This document shows positions 19,835-29,300 of a stretch of DNA of 64,000 nt, piece by piece. A program made the translations under genes and the position numbers. Each line of letters opens with the position of its first letter. The stretch's first letter is position 1. The DNA is from Pseudomonas poae (lineage in GTDB: Bacteria; Pseudomonadota; Gammaproteobacteria; Pseudomonadales; Pseudomonadaceae): assembly GCA_028869255.1 (NCBI GenBank), contig CP110972.1, positions 2,547,001 through 2,611,000 of the forward strand. The letters run 5' to 3'. Under the pieces are notes generated by a model that searched no databases, was not told where the DNA came from, and saw only the letters and a list, made by a program, of their open reading frames with translations.

Positions 19835-20607
19835 CGGCCGGACAATTGAAAGGCCTGCGCAGTGCTGCTGGCGGTTGCACGGGTATTGCGCACTGTGCCC
19901 TTGCCACCGACCAGCGGCCGTTTACGGTACAAGTGCTGCAACAAAGGCATGGGCAAACCGCTAGCGTCGACGACCCACTGCTGCAACATTTCGGCGGACA
20001 GTTTGCCCTGTAACACCTTATGCAATTCGGGCAATGCCACTAGCATGCCCGGGTGGCATTGGCGCAAATAACTTTCCAGCCGTTCGCCGTGATGAATGAA
20101 CGGCGAGAACAGCAGGCACGTCAGTTGGGTTTCATCCAGACCAAAGAACTGATTGGCGTAGGCGCTCGACGCCATACGCCCCTCAGCCGTACTTGCCTCG
20201 GCCAGCACCGCCTCGGACAAATACAGGCGGCGCATATACGGCAGCGCCTGCTGGATAAAGCCCTCTACGCCCTCTTCATAGTCCAGCTCTCGCAGGCATT
20301 GAGCCTGCAGCCCACGCAAATGGGCCATCAGCAACGGCATGGAAAACGCTGGATGGCTGAAATGAAAGCCCAACGGGTCGGGCGCATAGGCCATGAACTC
20401 GCCGAGTAACGGCGACGCTGCCAGGTCTATGTCGTCCAGCAGGTCCGCAATGCCGATGTAAGCCAGGTGACGATGGCCGGCGCTGCTGGGGTTGTCATGC
20501 GCCACATAGTGCTCGCCGAACACGTCGCGGTAGTACCCGCTGCTCCACTCTTCCATGCGTGCGAACAAACCGTTTAGCGAGAGCGGCCAGGTTTTGGGGA
20601 TCGGCAC
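19831..20607 (-). CDS. Unknown protein, second part of MocR-linked pair
   Basis: The 258-residue reading frame starts at GTG 20607 and overlaps the upstream gene by 34 bases. No domain is recognised. It is rich in aromatic and acidic residues (WSSGYYRDVFGEHYVAHDN, LDDIDLAASPLLGEFM), lacks a signal peptide and membrane segment, and ends in a basic tail. Adding one base in the C run 20613-20616 would fuse it to the upstream frame as one 474-residue protein. Given the many frameshifts in this window, one gene is about as likely as two. It is coupled to the MocR gene downstream. Confidence 0.7.
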   Translation of the reverse strand: MPIPKTWPLSLNGLFARMEEWSSGYYRDVFGEHYVAHDNPSSAGHRHLAYIGIADLLDDIDLAASPLLGEFMAYAPDPLGFHFSHPAFSMPLLMAHLRGLQAQCLRELDYEEGVEGFIQQALPYMRRLYLSEAVLAEASTAEGRMASSAYANQFFGLDETQLTCLLFSPFIHHGERLESYLRQCHPGMLVALPELHKVLQGKLSAEMLQQWVVDASGLPMPLLQHLYRKRPLVGGKGTVRNTRATASSTAQAFQLSGR

Positions 20608-21254
20608 GCCGGCCCCTGGGCAGTTTTCTTGAGCCAGGCGAGCAAGTGGCTTTGTTTGCGCGGGGAATCGCCGCTGACCAGCGCGTGGACACCGCCATGC
20701 CAGGTACTGACACGCTGGTAGAAATCCCCCAGGGCCAGGTAAGTGTCACTGCACAGCGTTGCACGGCAGTCCCCGGAAGTCAGATGCCCGACCATCAGCC
20801 TGTTGCGCTGGCTGATTTCTCGGCCGACGGCCGAGACCGGCCGCAGGTGATTGAAGGGCTGCACTTCCTGGTTTTCCACCATCAGCAACTCCACCCGGGG
20901 ATCGTCGTGGAGAAACAAGCGGCTGTAACCGCGGTTGAGGGTCTCCAACTGCCCCTCGGACATCCCGGAGTGCCGCAAGGTGGCGACCCGCAAGTGAAAG
21001 GTTCGCGGGGCTCGACCGGCAATGGACAATTGCGCAGCGCGCAGCAACGCCAGGGTGTAACTGCTGACTTCGCCGCCACCATGGGCCATCAGCACCTTGT
21101 AGTCACCCACCTGCTCCATACCGCCCGCCGACACAACGATACGTTGTATCAACAGTTGAAGTGCCGTGCGTTCAGCGCGATTAAAGTGTCCAACCAAACG
21201 TTGCAGAACTTGCTGGTAAACATAATTCATAGCCTGTTCGTGAATAGTGCTCAT
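20574..21254 (-). CDS. Unknown protein, first part of MocR-linked pair
   Basis: A 226-residue frame from ATG 21254. No family is recognised. It begins with an amphipathic helical part (MNYVYQQVLQRLVGHFNRAERTA) and contains GDYKVLMAHGGGEVSSYTLALLRAAQL and a LSIAGRAPRTFHLRVATL strand region. There is no signal peptide. It is the first gene of a three-gene minus-strand unit ending with the MocR regulator. Its last residues after LLAWLKKTAQG may be out of frame; see the next gene for the fused alternative. Confidence 0.72.
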   Translation of the reverse strand: MSTIHEQAMNYVYQQVLQRLVGHFNRAERTALQLLIQRIVVSAGGMEQVGDYKVLMAHGGGEVSSYTLALLRAAQLSIAGRAPRTFHLRVATLRHSGMSEGQLETLNRGYSRLFLHDDPRVELLMVENQEVQPFNHLRPVSAVGREISQRNRLMVGHLTSGDCRATLCSDTYLALGDFYQRVSTWHGGVHALVSGDSPRKQSHLLAWLKKTAQGPACRSPKPGRSR

Positions 21255-21937
21255 CGTTCTACTACCTGAGTTGAAATATCAGTTTCGAGCAACTGCCAAT
21301 CGTAATTGCCCGACTTATTACGCGTGTGGGAAGTTCGTGCGCCGTTACGTGCGCCGATGACCAGAGACTAGCACTGCGTAACAAAACGACACGGGTGCCT
21401 GCAGGACACGGCCTACGCCAAAATGCCCGTATTTACTGGGTAATAATGGGGCAAGGCGATAGCCTTAGGACCGTTCCGACAAGCTCCTACACGTCTTTAA
21501 CCAACAATTTAGAGAAGTGTCCGACAAATAACCCCAAGTAACTTTCCCATTTGCAGACTAGGACCTTGCGTGCAAGTGCCTGTTTCCTGGCACAACACGG
21601 CGGCGATCGGATTAGTTCGAATAACGCGCGACAGTTCAATCATTGCTCAATCCTTGAGATGAAAGTGAAGGCGCAATTATCGGGGCTGGAATAATGATTA
21701 ATAGATACAGACGCTGGCCGGAAAGCAGTGCAGATGCGCAAAAGGCGATCAATGAGGAGCGCATATACGACGACGCCGCGCTGGAATTCAGGGCGGCGTC
21801 CGGAAGTAAAGGCAGGAATCAGGGGCTAAAGCGCCAGGTGTGGCGCTTGTGGTGTGCGAGGGTTCAGCCCTGTCAAATGGCGCATTTGCCCCATGCGCCA
21901 AGGGTCAGGAATATCCGTTTGAGAATATTCCTACGTC
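21255..21937. other. Intergenic region without a supported gene
   Basis: About 680 bases lie between the end of the MDR oxidoreductase gene and the start of the unknown MocR-linked gene, both on the minus strand. Two short plus-strand frames (21326-21541, 21694-22020) have no ribosome-binding site or domain. The part next to 21254 should hold the promoter of the three-gene unit. I see no RNA gene or clear hairpin. Confidence 0.5.
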
Positions 21938-22960
21938 TTAAACAGCTTCAACCTGCAATGCAACGCGCTCGCGGCACGGGCATTCATCCATATAACGGTG
22001 TGCTTCTACAAACTGACTGAACGGAAACACCGTGGTTTTCAGCGGTACCAGCACGCGGTCGGCGGTGAGCTGGTTGATATCGCGCAAGGCACGCTGCAAC
22101 GCCACCTGATCCTGGATGATGCCCAGCTCAGGCTTGCCGGTGAAGTTACCGATGCAGTGCACAAAGAACTGAATGTTCTTCTGAAACGCCGCACACGCCG
22201 GGAATGGGGTCTGGTTCCCGCCCTGCAGGCCATACAGCACCAGGCTGCCACGCGGCGCCAGCACATCACCGAGCAACGACATCTGCGGGCCACCCAAGCC
22301 ATCGAACACCACGTCTACGCCGCGGCCGTCGGTGAACTTGTTGATTTGCATCAGCAGGTCCTGTTCTTCGGTGACAATCACCTTTTCTGCACCGAGCGAC
22401 AGCAGGTATTCGCGCTCTTCGGCGTCCTTGGTGGCGGCAATTACCCGCACACCCAGCGCCTTGCCCAGTTGCACAAACGAAGGGCCCGCGCAGTGGCTGG
22501 CGTCGGTCACCAGGGCAAACTGCCCGGGTTTGACCCGCGCCAGGTCCACATACGCAAAGTAGGCGATCAGCAGCGGCGTATAATGCACGCTGGCCTCGAT
22601 GGGGCTCAAGACGTCCGGGTAACGGGTCAGGGCCGAACGGGGCAGAACGATTTGTTCGCCATACACCGGGTAATCATTGGGGCTCTCGGCCGGAAAACTG
22701 GCGACTTTATCGCCCACTGCCAAGTCATCCACGCCGTCGCCCACGGCGACCACTACCCCGGCCATCTCATGGCCAAGGCCGGACGGCAGGCGTGCGTGGG
22801 AAGACGCCAGGTTCTGGCGCCATAGAATGTCATACCAGCTGATGCCAATCGCCTCGACACGCACCTGCACTTCGCCCGGTGCGGGCTGCGCGGCTACATG
22901 CTCTTCGCACTTGAGCACCTCGGCCGGACCAAACTTGTGAAAACGGATCGTGCGGGACAT
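21938..22960 (-). CDS. MDR-family zinc-independent quinone oxidoreductase-like protein
   Basis: A 340-residue medium-chain reductase (QOR-like). The start MSRTIRFHKFGPAEVLKCEE at 22960, preceded by GAGGTTTGCG, is the usual N-terminus of NADPH:quinone oxidoreductases. A GroES-like domain contains GHEMAGVVVAVGDGVDDLAVGDKV. The Rossmann part (FALVTDASHCAGPSFVQLGKALGV) departs from the usual AxGGVG motif. The catalytic zinc ligands of alcohol dehydrogenases are not evident. It is probably a cytoplasmic NAD(P)H-dependent reductase of unknown substrate. It is divergent from the LysR gene at 23208, which may control it. Confidence 0.88.
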   Translation of the reverse strand: MSRTIRFHKFGPAEVLKCEEHVAAQPAPGEVQVRVEAIGISWYDILWRQNLASSHARLPSGLGHEMAGVVVAVGDGVDDLAVGDKVASFPAESPNDYPVYGEQIVLPRSALTRYPDVLSPIEASVHYTPLLIAYFAYVDLARVKPGQFALVTDASHCAGPSFVQLGKALGVRVIAATKDAEEREYLLSLGAEKVIVTEEQDLLMQINKFTDGRGVDVVFDGLGGPQMSLLGDVLAPRGSLVLYGLQGGNQTPFPACAAFQKNIQFFVHCIGNFTGKPELGIIQDQVALQRALRDINQLTADRVLVPLKTTVFPFSQFVEAHRYMDECPCRERVALQVEAV

Positions 22961-23207
22961 CGCAAACCTCGTCAAAGTAACCTCTAATGCCATGAACTCT
23001 ATCTGGGCTTTCCGGGTAAGACCACCGGTCGCCATTAATAGTCGACATGTCTGTCATTGATTCCGCAACCGAGGAATAGACCTCAAGTATCGTAGGAAAA
23101 CTCAATTAGCCGGTGCAGAGTACCAGCCTTTCCCCGTAAGATTCATGCCGGTCATTGTTTACATGTGGCCGCTCTCGTCAAGCTTGCAGACTCTTCCAGG
23201 ACACAAG

Positions 23208-24122
23208 ATGAACCGTAACGACCTGCGTCGTGTCGACCTTAACCTCTTGATCGTATTCGAAACCTTGATGCATGAGCGCAGTGTGACCCGCGCCGCCGAG
23301 AAATTGTTCCTTGGCCAGCCGGCCATCAGCGCCGCATTGTCGCGCTTGCGTGGGCTGTTTGATGATCCGTTGTTTGTGCGCACCGGGCGCAGCATGGAGC
23401 CATCGGCGCGAGCGGTTGAAATCTTCGCCCTGCTCTCCCCGGCCCTGGACTCGATTTCCACCGCCGTCAGCCGCGCCGCCGAGTTCGACCCGGCCACCAG
23501 CACCGCAGTGTTCCGTATCGGCCTGTCCGACGACGTCGAATTCGCCCTGCTGCCACAATTGCTAAAGCGCCTGCGCGCCGAAGCCCCCGGCATCGTGCTG
23601 GTGGTGCGACGCGTCAACTACATTCTGATGCCCGGCCTGCTGGCCTCCGGCGAAATTTCCATCGGCGTCAGCTACACCGCTGACCTGCCGGCCAACGCCA
23701 AGCGCAAAGTACTGCGCCGCAGCCTGCCCAAACTGCTGCGCGCCGACAGCGTACCGGGCTCCCTGAGCCTGGACGACTTCTGCGCCCGCCCCCACGCGCT
23801 GGTGTCATTTGCCGGCGACTTGAGCGGTTTTATTGACGAAGAGCTGGAAAAACTTGATCGCAAACGCCATGTAGTACTGGCTGTGCCACAGTTCAACGGG
23901 CTGGGTACGCTGCTGTCAGGCACCGATATCGTCGCGATCGTACCGGACTACGCCGCCGAAGCACTGACCGCAGCCGGTGGTTTGCGCGCAGAAGAGCCAC
24001 CGCTACCGGTGCGCAGCTTCGAACTGCACATGGCGTGGCGGGGTTCGCAGGACAACGATCCGGGTGAGCGCTGGTTGCGGTCGCGGATACAGATGTTTTT
24101 TGGGGATCCTGAGAGTCTTTAG
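23208..24122 (+). CDS. LysR-type transcriptional regulator
   Basis: A 304-residue LysR regulator. The N-terminal helix-turn-helix is clear (LLIVFETLMHERSVTRAAEKLF, QPAISAALSRLR), and the rest is a periplasmic-binding-type effector domain. I chose ATG 23208 (MNRNDLRRVDLNLL), since the longer frame from 23145 adds a non-conserved leader. The subfamily resembles NodD/LinR-like members that begin DLNLL. It is divergent from the MDR oxidoreductase, the usual arrangement for a LysR regulator and its target. The effector is unknown. Confidence 0.92.
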   Translation: MNRNDLRRVDLNLLIVFETLMHERSVTRAAEKLFLGQPAISAALSRLRGLFDDPLFVRTGRSMEPSARAVEIFALLSPALDSISTAVSRAAEFDPATSTAVFRIGLSDDVEFALLPQLLKRLRAEAPGIVLVVRRVNYILMPGLLASGEISIGVSYTADLPANAKRKVLRRSLPKLLRADSVPGSLSLDDFCARPHALVSFAGDLSGFIDEELEKLDRKRHVVLAVPQFNGLGTLLSGTDIVAIVPDYAAEALTAAGGLRAEEPPLPVRSFELHMAWRGSQDNDPGERWLRSRIQMFFGDPESL

Positions 24123-24746
24123 ACGTCGTCAGGTAGGCTGTTCGCCTGATCCCTTCTACCTGTTTATGGACCACAGAGGCCCATATACCTCCAGAAGATC
24201 GCCACGCCTGGTGGCATAGCAAATGGTGTGTTTTCAACCGATTGAAAGCATGCCCTCAGCATGGGATCAACAGTCCCCTCCGCAAAAAATACCCGTTGTT
24301 CTCACCAAAACCGACGAGTGAAGGTAGACCGACGAGGCGCTCTACTCCGCCCACGTGCGTATGCAATCGACTGATAGCTCCTGCCCAATTTCAAATTGCA
24401 TGGGTACTGGCGTTCATCCCGACTCAGGAGCGTAATTTATCGCCCGCACTGGCGTCAGGCGTGAAGTCATTACAACAGACGGGCGATTCAGTGTTAGCCG
24501 CTTGCGATTATAACGGTGGTTTAACGTGACCTGCCTGATGCCTATCGGATTCCCAACCGAGCCTAGCTGTGTTGGCCGTGCGCTTACTGGATAAATACGT
24601 TGAATGAATATCAGGGATCACAGCCTGAATAAACCCGGATTTTTCCGGGTTCATCTCAATCAGGCCGACGCGATAATAATCAAAGTATATATTCGGCCGT
24701 GCGCAACAGCACCCGTTAACAACACCTAGCAACAGGCACTTAACTT
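24123..24746. other. Long intergenic region, AT-rich toward the end
   Basis: About 620 bases follow the LysR gene. A plus-strand frame at 24242-24529 shows no domain or ribosome-binding site. The base composition becomes AT-rich after about 24500 and stays so into the chaperone gene, which suggests a boundary of acquired DNA. The only structure I see is the hairpin at 24632-24651. Confidence 0.45.
24632..24651. terminator. Short GC hairpin, possible terminator
   Basis: The arms AACCCGGA and TCCGGGTT form an 8-base stem with a four-T loop. Read on the minus strand it is followed by TATTC, only weakly T-rich. It lies about 95 bases before the orphan chaperone gene. Terminator function is uncertain. 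Confidence 0.4.
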
Positions 24747-25451
24747 ATGAAGCTCAAGCCCAAAATATCAAGTTTGCTGCTGGGAATATTACTTCCCGCC
24801 ACCTCAAGCGCAAACATCACGATTTATCCAATGTCACTTAAAATAACACCAAGTACGACAAGCAAAAATAAATTTAAAATCTATTCGAAGTCAGACCAGT
24901 TACAACGCGTGACCGTGTCGGTGAGGAAAATCATCAATCCTGCCACCGCAGATGAAGACGAAATTCCGGCGCCCGCTACCGATACACAATCTCTGATCGC
25001 ATCCCCGCAAAGCGTCTTATTGCCGGCAGGCGGCGAGCAAACCATAACACTTCGAACAATCTCCACTCCCGAAAAAGAAGCGCTGTATCGGGTTTTTGTA
25101 AAACCTGCGCCTGCCGACCCTTCGGCGAACGAAGAGGAGCAGAATGCGTCAGTCACGAGCTTGACGAGGGGTGTGTTGGTTTACAGTCTTCCTCAAGACC
25201 CCACCAGTAATTTAACCCTAGACCTAAAAAGTGCCCGGGTAGAAAACACCGGAAATATTCATGTCTGGATAAAAGATATCGCCACGTGTTCCGACCACTC
25301 TGAAGACCACTGCAAAAAAACATACATCGGCACAAGCGTTTTTCCTGGTTCTTCGTTACCGGTTCCAACGTCAATTCTTCCGGTGAAAGGCATCGTTGTT
25401 AATTACCAGACGCATGACACGGACATGAAATCCCGCCGCTGGGATTTTTGA
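24747..25451 (+). CDS. Orphan PapD-like fimbrial chaperone
   Basis: A 234-residue protein with a signal peptide (cleavage after ATSSA) and an immunoglobulin-like chaperone fold. It begins NITIYPMSLKITPSTTSKNKFKIYSKS. A later strand, EALYRVFVKPAP, takes the place of the usual subunit-binding G1 region, and a second domain with one Cys pair (TCSDHSEDHCKK) follows. The sequence is closer to alternative (CS1/Ecp-type) chaperones than to the two chaperones in the operon at 31.5 and 36.2 kb. It has no adjacent usher or pilin. It is AT-rich, and its distance from the fimbrial operon suggests it is a remnant of, or helper to, another fimbria. Confidence 0.72.
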   Translation: MKLKPKISSLLLGILLPATSSANITIYPMSLKITPSTTSKNKFKIYSKSDQLQRVTVSVRKIINPATADEDEIPAPATDTQSLIASPQSVLLPAGGEQTITLRTISTPEKEALYRVFVKPAPADPSANEEEQNASVTSLTRGVLVYSLPQDPTSNLTLDLKSARVENTGNIHVWIKDIATCSDHSEDHCKKTYIGTSVFPGSSLPVPTSILPVKGIVVNYQTHDTDMKSRRWDF

Positions 25452-25514
25452 ATCACGTGGTCCGCCGCGCTGACCAAAAAGTATTTACTAAGATAATTGC
25501 AAAGGTTTTATGAA

Positions 25515-26324
25515 ATGTTTTTAGCTCACATAAGCCGACCCGATACATTTACAAGCCAAGAAATTCAATCAGCGATACAGCGAAATGAATTCAGAGCGTA
25601 TTACCAGCCGCAAGTTGAACTCACCAGTTATGAGGTCTCGGGGCTAGAGGTACTGGCGCGCTGGCACCACCCGCGCCTCGGATTAATGGCGCCGCATACA
25701 TTCCTCCCCTCGATAATGACATCGGGACTCTTCAATGAGCTGAGCTATTCACTGATCAAGCAAGCACTGGACACACAAAATACGTTGTTCAGCCAAGGCT
25801 TTGACTTGCCTATTTCAATTAATCTTGAACCCAGTCAACTGGGCGACACCTGCTTTATCAATACGCTGATTGCGCAAGTCCATCAAGGGTCCGTCAATCG
25901 TCGCCCACTGACTATTGAAATTACAGAAAGCCGAGATGAAAACTTGCAATCCCCCAAGTATTCAAAAAACATAGCGGCGATTAAAGACGTCGGGTGGAGC
26001 GTGGCGATCGACGACTTTGGAACAGGCTACTCATCTTTCGAGCGCATCTGTCAGCTCAAATGCTCGGAATTAAAGATTGATCAATCATTCGTCCGTAACA
26101 TGATGGTCGACGATAACTACAGCAAGGCGATCAAGTATATTGTAGCCCTGGCCTGCGACATGGGCTTGAAATCAGTTGCTGAAGGAGTTGAAACACCTCA
26201 GCAACTCATTCAGCTGCAAAATATAGGATGCGAACATGGCCAGGGCTATTTGTTCAGTGCCCCGCTTTCATCGGAAAAGATCAAGGCTTGGTGTGTGCGC
26301 TGGAGTGGAGCAGCGCTGCTCTGA
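25515..26324 (+). CDS. Stand-alone EAL-domain c-di-GMP phosphodiesterase
   Basis: A 269-residue protein that is almost entirely an EAL domain. Residues needed for metal binding and catalysis are all present: Glu45 in EVLARW, Asn103 in SINLEPSQL, Glu135 in LTIEITES, Asp166-Asp167 in IDDFGTGYSS, Lys187 in LKIDQSF and Glu223 in VAEGVETPQQ. It should therefore hydrolyse c-di-GMP to pGpG. No receiver domain precedes it, unlike RocR. I prefer ATG 25515 (AAAGG upstream) over TTG 25497. It ends nine bases from the end of the sensor kinase gene on the other strand. A role in restraining fimbria expression is inferred from context. Confidence 0.88.
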   Translation: MFLAHISRPDTFTSQEIQSAIQRNEFRAYYQPQVELTSYEVSGLEVLARWHHPRLGLMAPHTFLPSIMTSGLFNELSYSLIKQALDTQNTLFSQGFDLPISINLEPSQLGDTCFINTLIAQVHQGSVNRRPLTIEITESRDENLQSPKYSKNIAAIKDVGWSVAIDDFGTGYSSFERICQLKCSELKIDQSFVRNMMVDDNYSKAIKYIVALACDMGLKSVAEGVETPQQLIQLQNIGCEHGQGYLFSAPLSSEKIKAWCVRWSGAALL

Positions 26325-26333
26325 TGGCAGCCT

Positions 26334-29300
26334 CTAGACCAGCAGCTTCATCCTGGCCAGCACGGCTTGAACGCGCTGCAAATATTCAAGTAGGTCTGCG
26401 CGCTCTACCACCTGACCGGTATCACCAAGCGCCTGTTCCAAATTCGCTGATTGGGCGGCCAACTCGTGAAGGTTAAACAGTCGTAACGCGCCTCGTAAAC
26501 GATGTAATTGCTCAATCAGCGGTTGCCCATTCAATGGCAGTCTTTCCATATACGCAATATCAACTTCACTGGTCTCGATAAACCCGCTGATCAGCCCCTT
26601 AAGTTCAGGATTTGTATCCAGTAACGCCAGTAAGGACTGCCAGTCATTGTCTACCTCGGCGGAGCCAGAATCGTCGGAAGCAGTAGCGCGAGGCATCCAT
26701 TTATTGACCGCTTCACGCAAGGTATCGAGGTTAAGCGGCTTCAGCAGGCACGCATTGATGCCCGCGGCCGCACAGCGCTTTTGTTCTTCGACAAGCACAC
26801 TGGCGGTCATTGCTAAAATGGGGAAACCTGAATGGCTGTCTATTTTTGCGCGAATTTTTTGCGCTAATGTATAACCATCCATCACCGGCATATAACAGTC
26901 TGTAATCAACATACAGTGAATGTTCTCGTTAAACTGATGCAACGCCTCGCTGCCATTCCCTGCTAGCTCACAATCGAAACCCAGGCGGTCGAGCTGCCAC
27001 TTTATCAACGCCTGGTTGGTAGGGTGATCCTCTGCTACGAGAATCAGTGGCCGTCCAGGTCCGCCACTGCGCAAGTGAGCCTTGGAACTTACTGCGCACC
27101 CTCCTAATAGCTCATTGCACACGTAGACCAGGCTTCCCCACATGAACGGGTTGCTGCTCAACGACGGGTAACCACGCTCCGTATCCTTCCAGCCAGAAAG
27201 AATCGGTAACTCCGTCACCTGAACCAAGCGAGCATCGGGCACATGCTGAGCTTTATCGGCACTGTCGAAAAAATACAGATCGCAGGCGACGCCTGCCTCT
27301 ACATCCTCCAACGAAGCCACTGTAGCGCCGAGTGCGAGCAACAGATAAGTCAGCTCCTCGTTGTCTTGTTTATCGGCAAGATCAACCCGGGCGACGCGTC
27401 CGGTAAGCTCCAAAGGCTGGCTGTCGGAATTCGAAATAACCACAGGTAATGCTATAGAAACCTGTGCCCCCTTCCCCCTCTTCACTTTCGAGACTTAGAT
27501 TGCCCCCCATTAAGCGAACCAGGTGCTGGCTTATCACCAACCCAAGCCCGGTGCCACCGTAACGACGTGTAATAGAGGCATCGCCTTGGGTAAAGGGTTT
27601 GAATACACGTTCTAACTGGCTTTCGTTCATGCCAGGCCCGGTGTCGCTTACGGTGATCAGTATATTTTGGGTATTTGCCGTGGAATGAGTCACCGTCACA
27701 TTGAGCGTAACCGTGCCATCGGAGGTGAATTTAATCGCGTTGCTGAGCAGGTTCAGTAATACCTGACGTAAGCGCATATCATCAACATCGAGGACCCTTG
27801 CCAATGTCGGCGCGACGCACACCCTCACTCGTAAACCTTTGACATGCGCTTGATGCGCCATGATTCCCATTACACTGCTAATCAATGCACGCACGTCGCA
27901 CGGCTGGAAATTAAGCTCCATTTGGTTGAACTCGATTTTCGACAGATCGAGTACATCATTGAGTACCGTCATCAGTGATTTGGCTGAGTCGTCAATCATC
28001 TGCATGATTTGCTGTTGAACTGGACTCATGGTTTTGGAGTGTAGTAATTCCAGAAGACCGAGAATGCCATTCATGGGGGTGCGGATCTCATGACTCATCG
28101 TCGCTAAAAACTGCGATTTAGCATGAGCGGCTTCTTCTGCCGCCTCTTTCGCCTGCGAGAGTTTTAAAGATTTCTCCCTCGACTCTGTGACATCGACCCA
28201 AACGCCGTTCCATATAATCGCAGCAGAGTCCGTAGTCTGCGGTACCGCATCAATGCGCACATGCATTTCGCGGCCACGCGCCCGACAACGGAAAAATGCT
28301 CGCAGCGCTAGCTGGTTTGCCGCACTTTCCTCGAGGTCTTCCATCAACTGCTGGAAATCCTCTTGGTGAATCGAATCGAAGAGCAACTTCGAATTGCCGA
28401 GAACCTCCTCAATGGTGATCCCCAGCAACTCCTCGATCGGCCCCGCCAAATAACTGAATACCGGCAATTGTCCTGGTTCTTGACTTGCCTCGAAAACGCC
28501 GACCAATAAATTGCTGGTGATTCGATTAAGGCGCGCCTCCAGTGACTTGGCGCGCTGGTCGGTGTGGCGAATTTGAGTAATATCCACCAGTGACACCATA
28601 ACGCCCGCCAGCGCCTTGTCTGCTTGGTAGAAAGGTTTCATCCAATAAAGCCAAACATGCGTTTCTCCCTGCTCATCAAGCATGGAGAGTTCCGAGTGAT
28701 AACTGTCTTGCGTCTTCATGACACGCGTCGCAAGTTCATCGATGGTGAATGACCAGTCCCCAGGATAATGCAAGGTTTCCAGCGTAGTCTTACCCAGCAA
28801 GTCTTGCTTATCCACATTGAACGCCAATTCATAGGCATGATTTATCAAAAAATACCGTTTGCGCACATCTTTCACGATGACCGGATAAGGAAAGGTTTCA
28901 ATTAAAGATTCGCGTAATTGTAATTGATCGCCCACCAGGCATTCAGCGGCACGCCGCTGGTTTACTTCACGGCGTAGACGACGGTAGAAAAAGGTTATCA
29001 AGACACTGGCGATCAAAACGACAGCTAAAGAAAGCCATAGCCACTGCCTGATAGAGGCCCATGACACGCTGTCCATGGGGCGTGGCATGCAACCATTTCT
29101 TATTTATTGCCTCTCGCTCTTCTTTGGTTATAGTGCGCAACGCGCGATTGATCAGCGGCAATAGAGGCGCGTACTCCGAGATCACTCCAATTGAAAGGTC
29201 ACCGGAAATATCCACCGGTGCAACAATCTGCAAGATTCCGGAGAATCGTTTATGCATCAGGTCATTGATAACCGTCAAATTACCGATATAGGCCAGCGCC

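Noticed and set aside
21694..22020. A 108-residue plus-strand frame
   Set aside because: It overlaps the end of the conserved oxidoreductase on the other strand and has no recognisable features.
24242..24529. A 95-residue plus-strand frame in the long intergenic gap
   Set aside because: It has no ribosome-binding site, no domain and an unusual residue mix. I treat the gap as non-coding.
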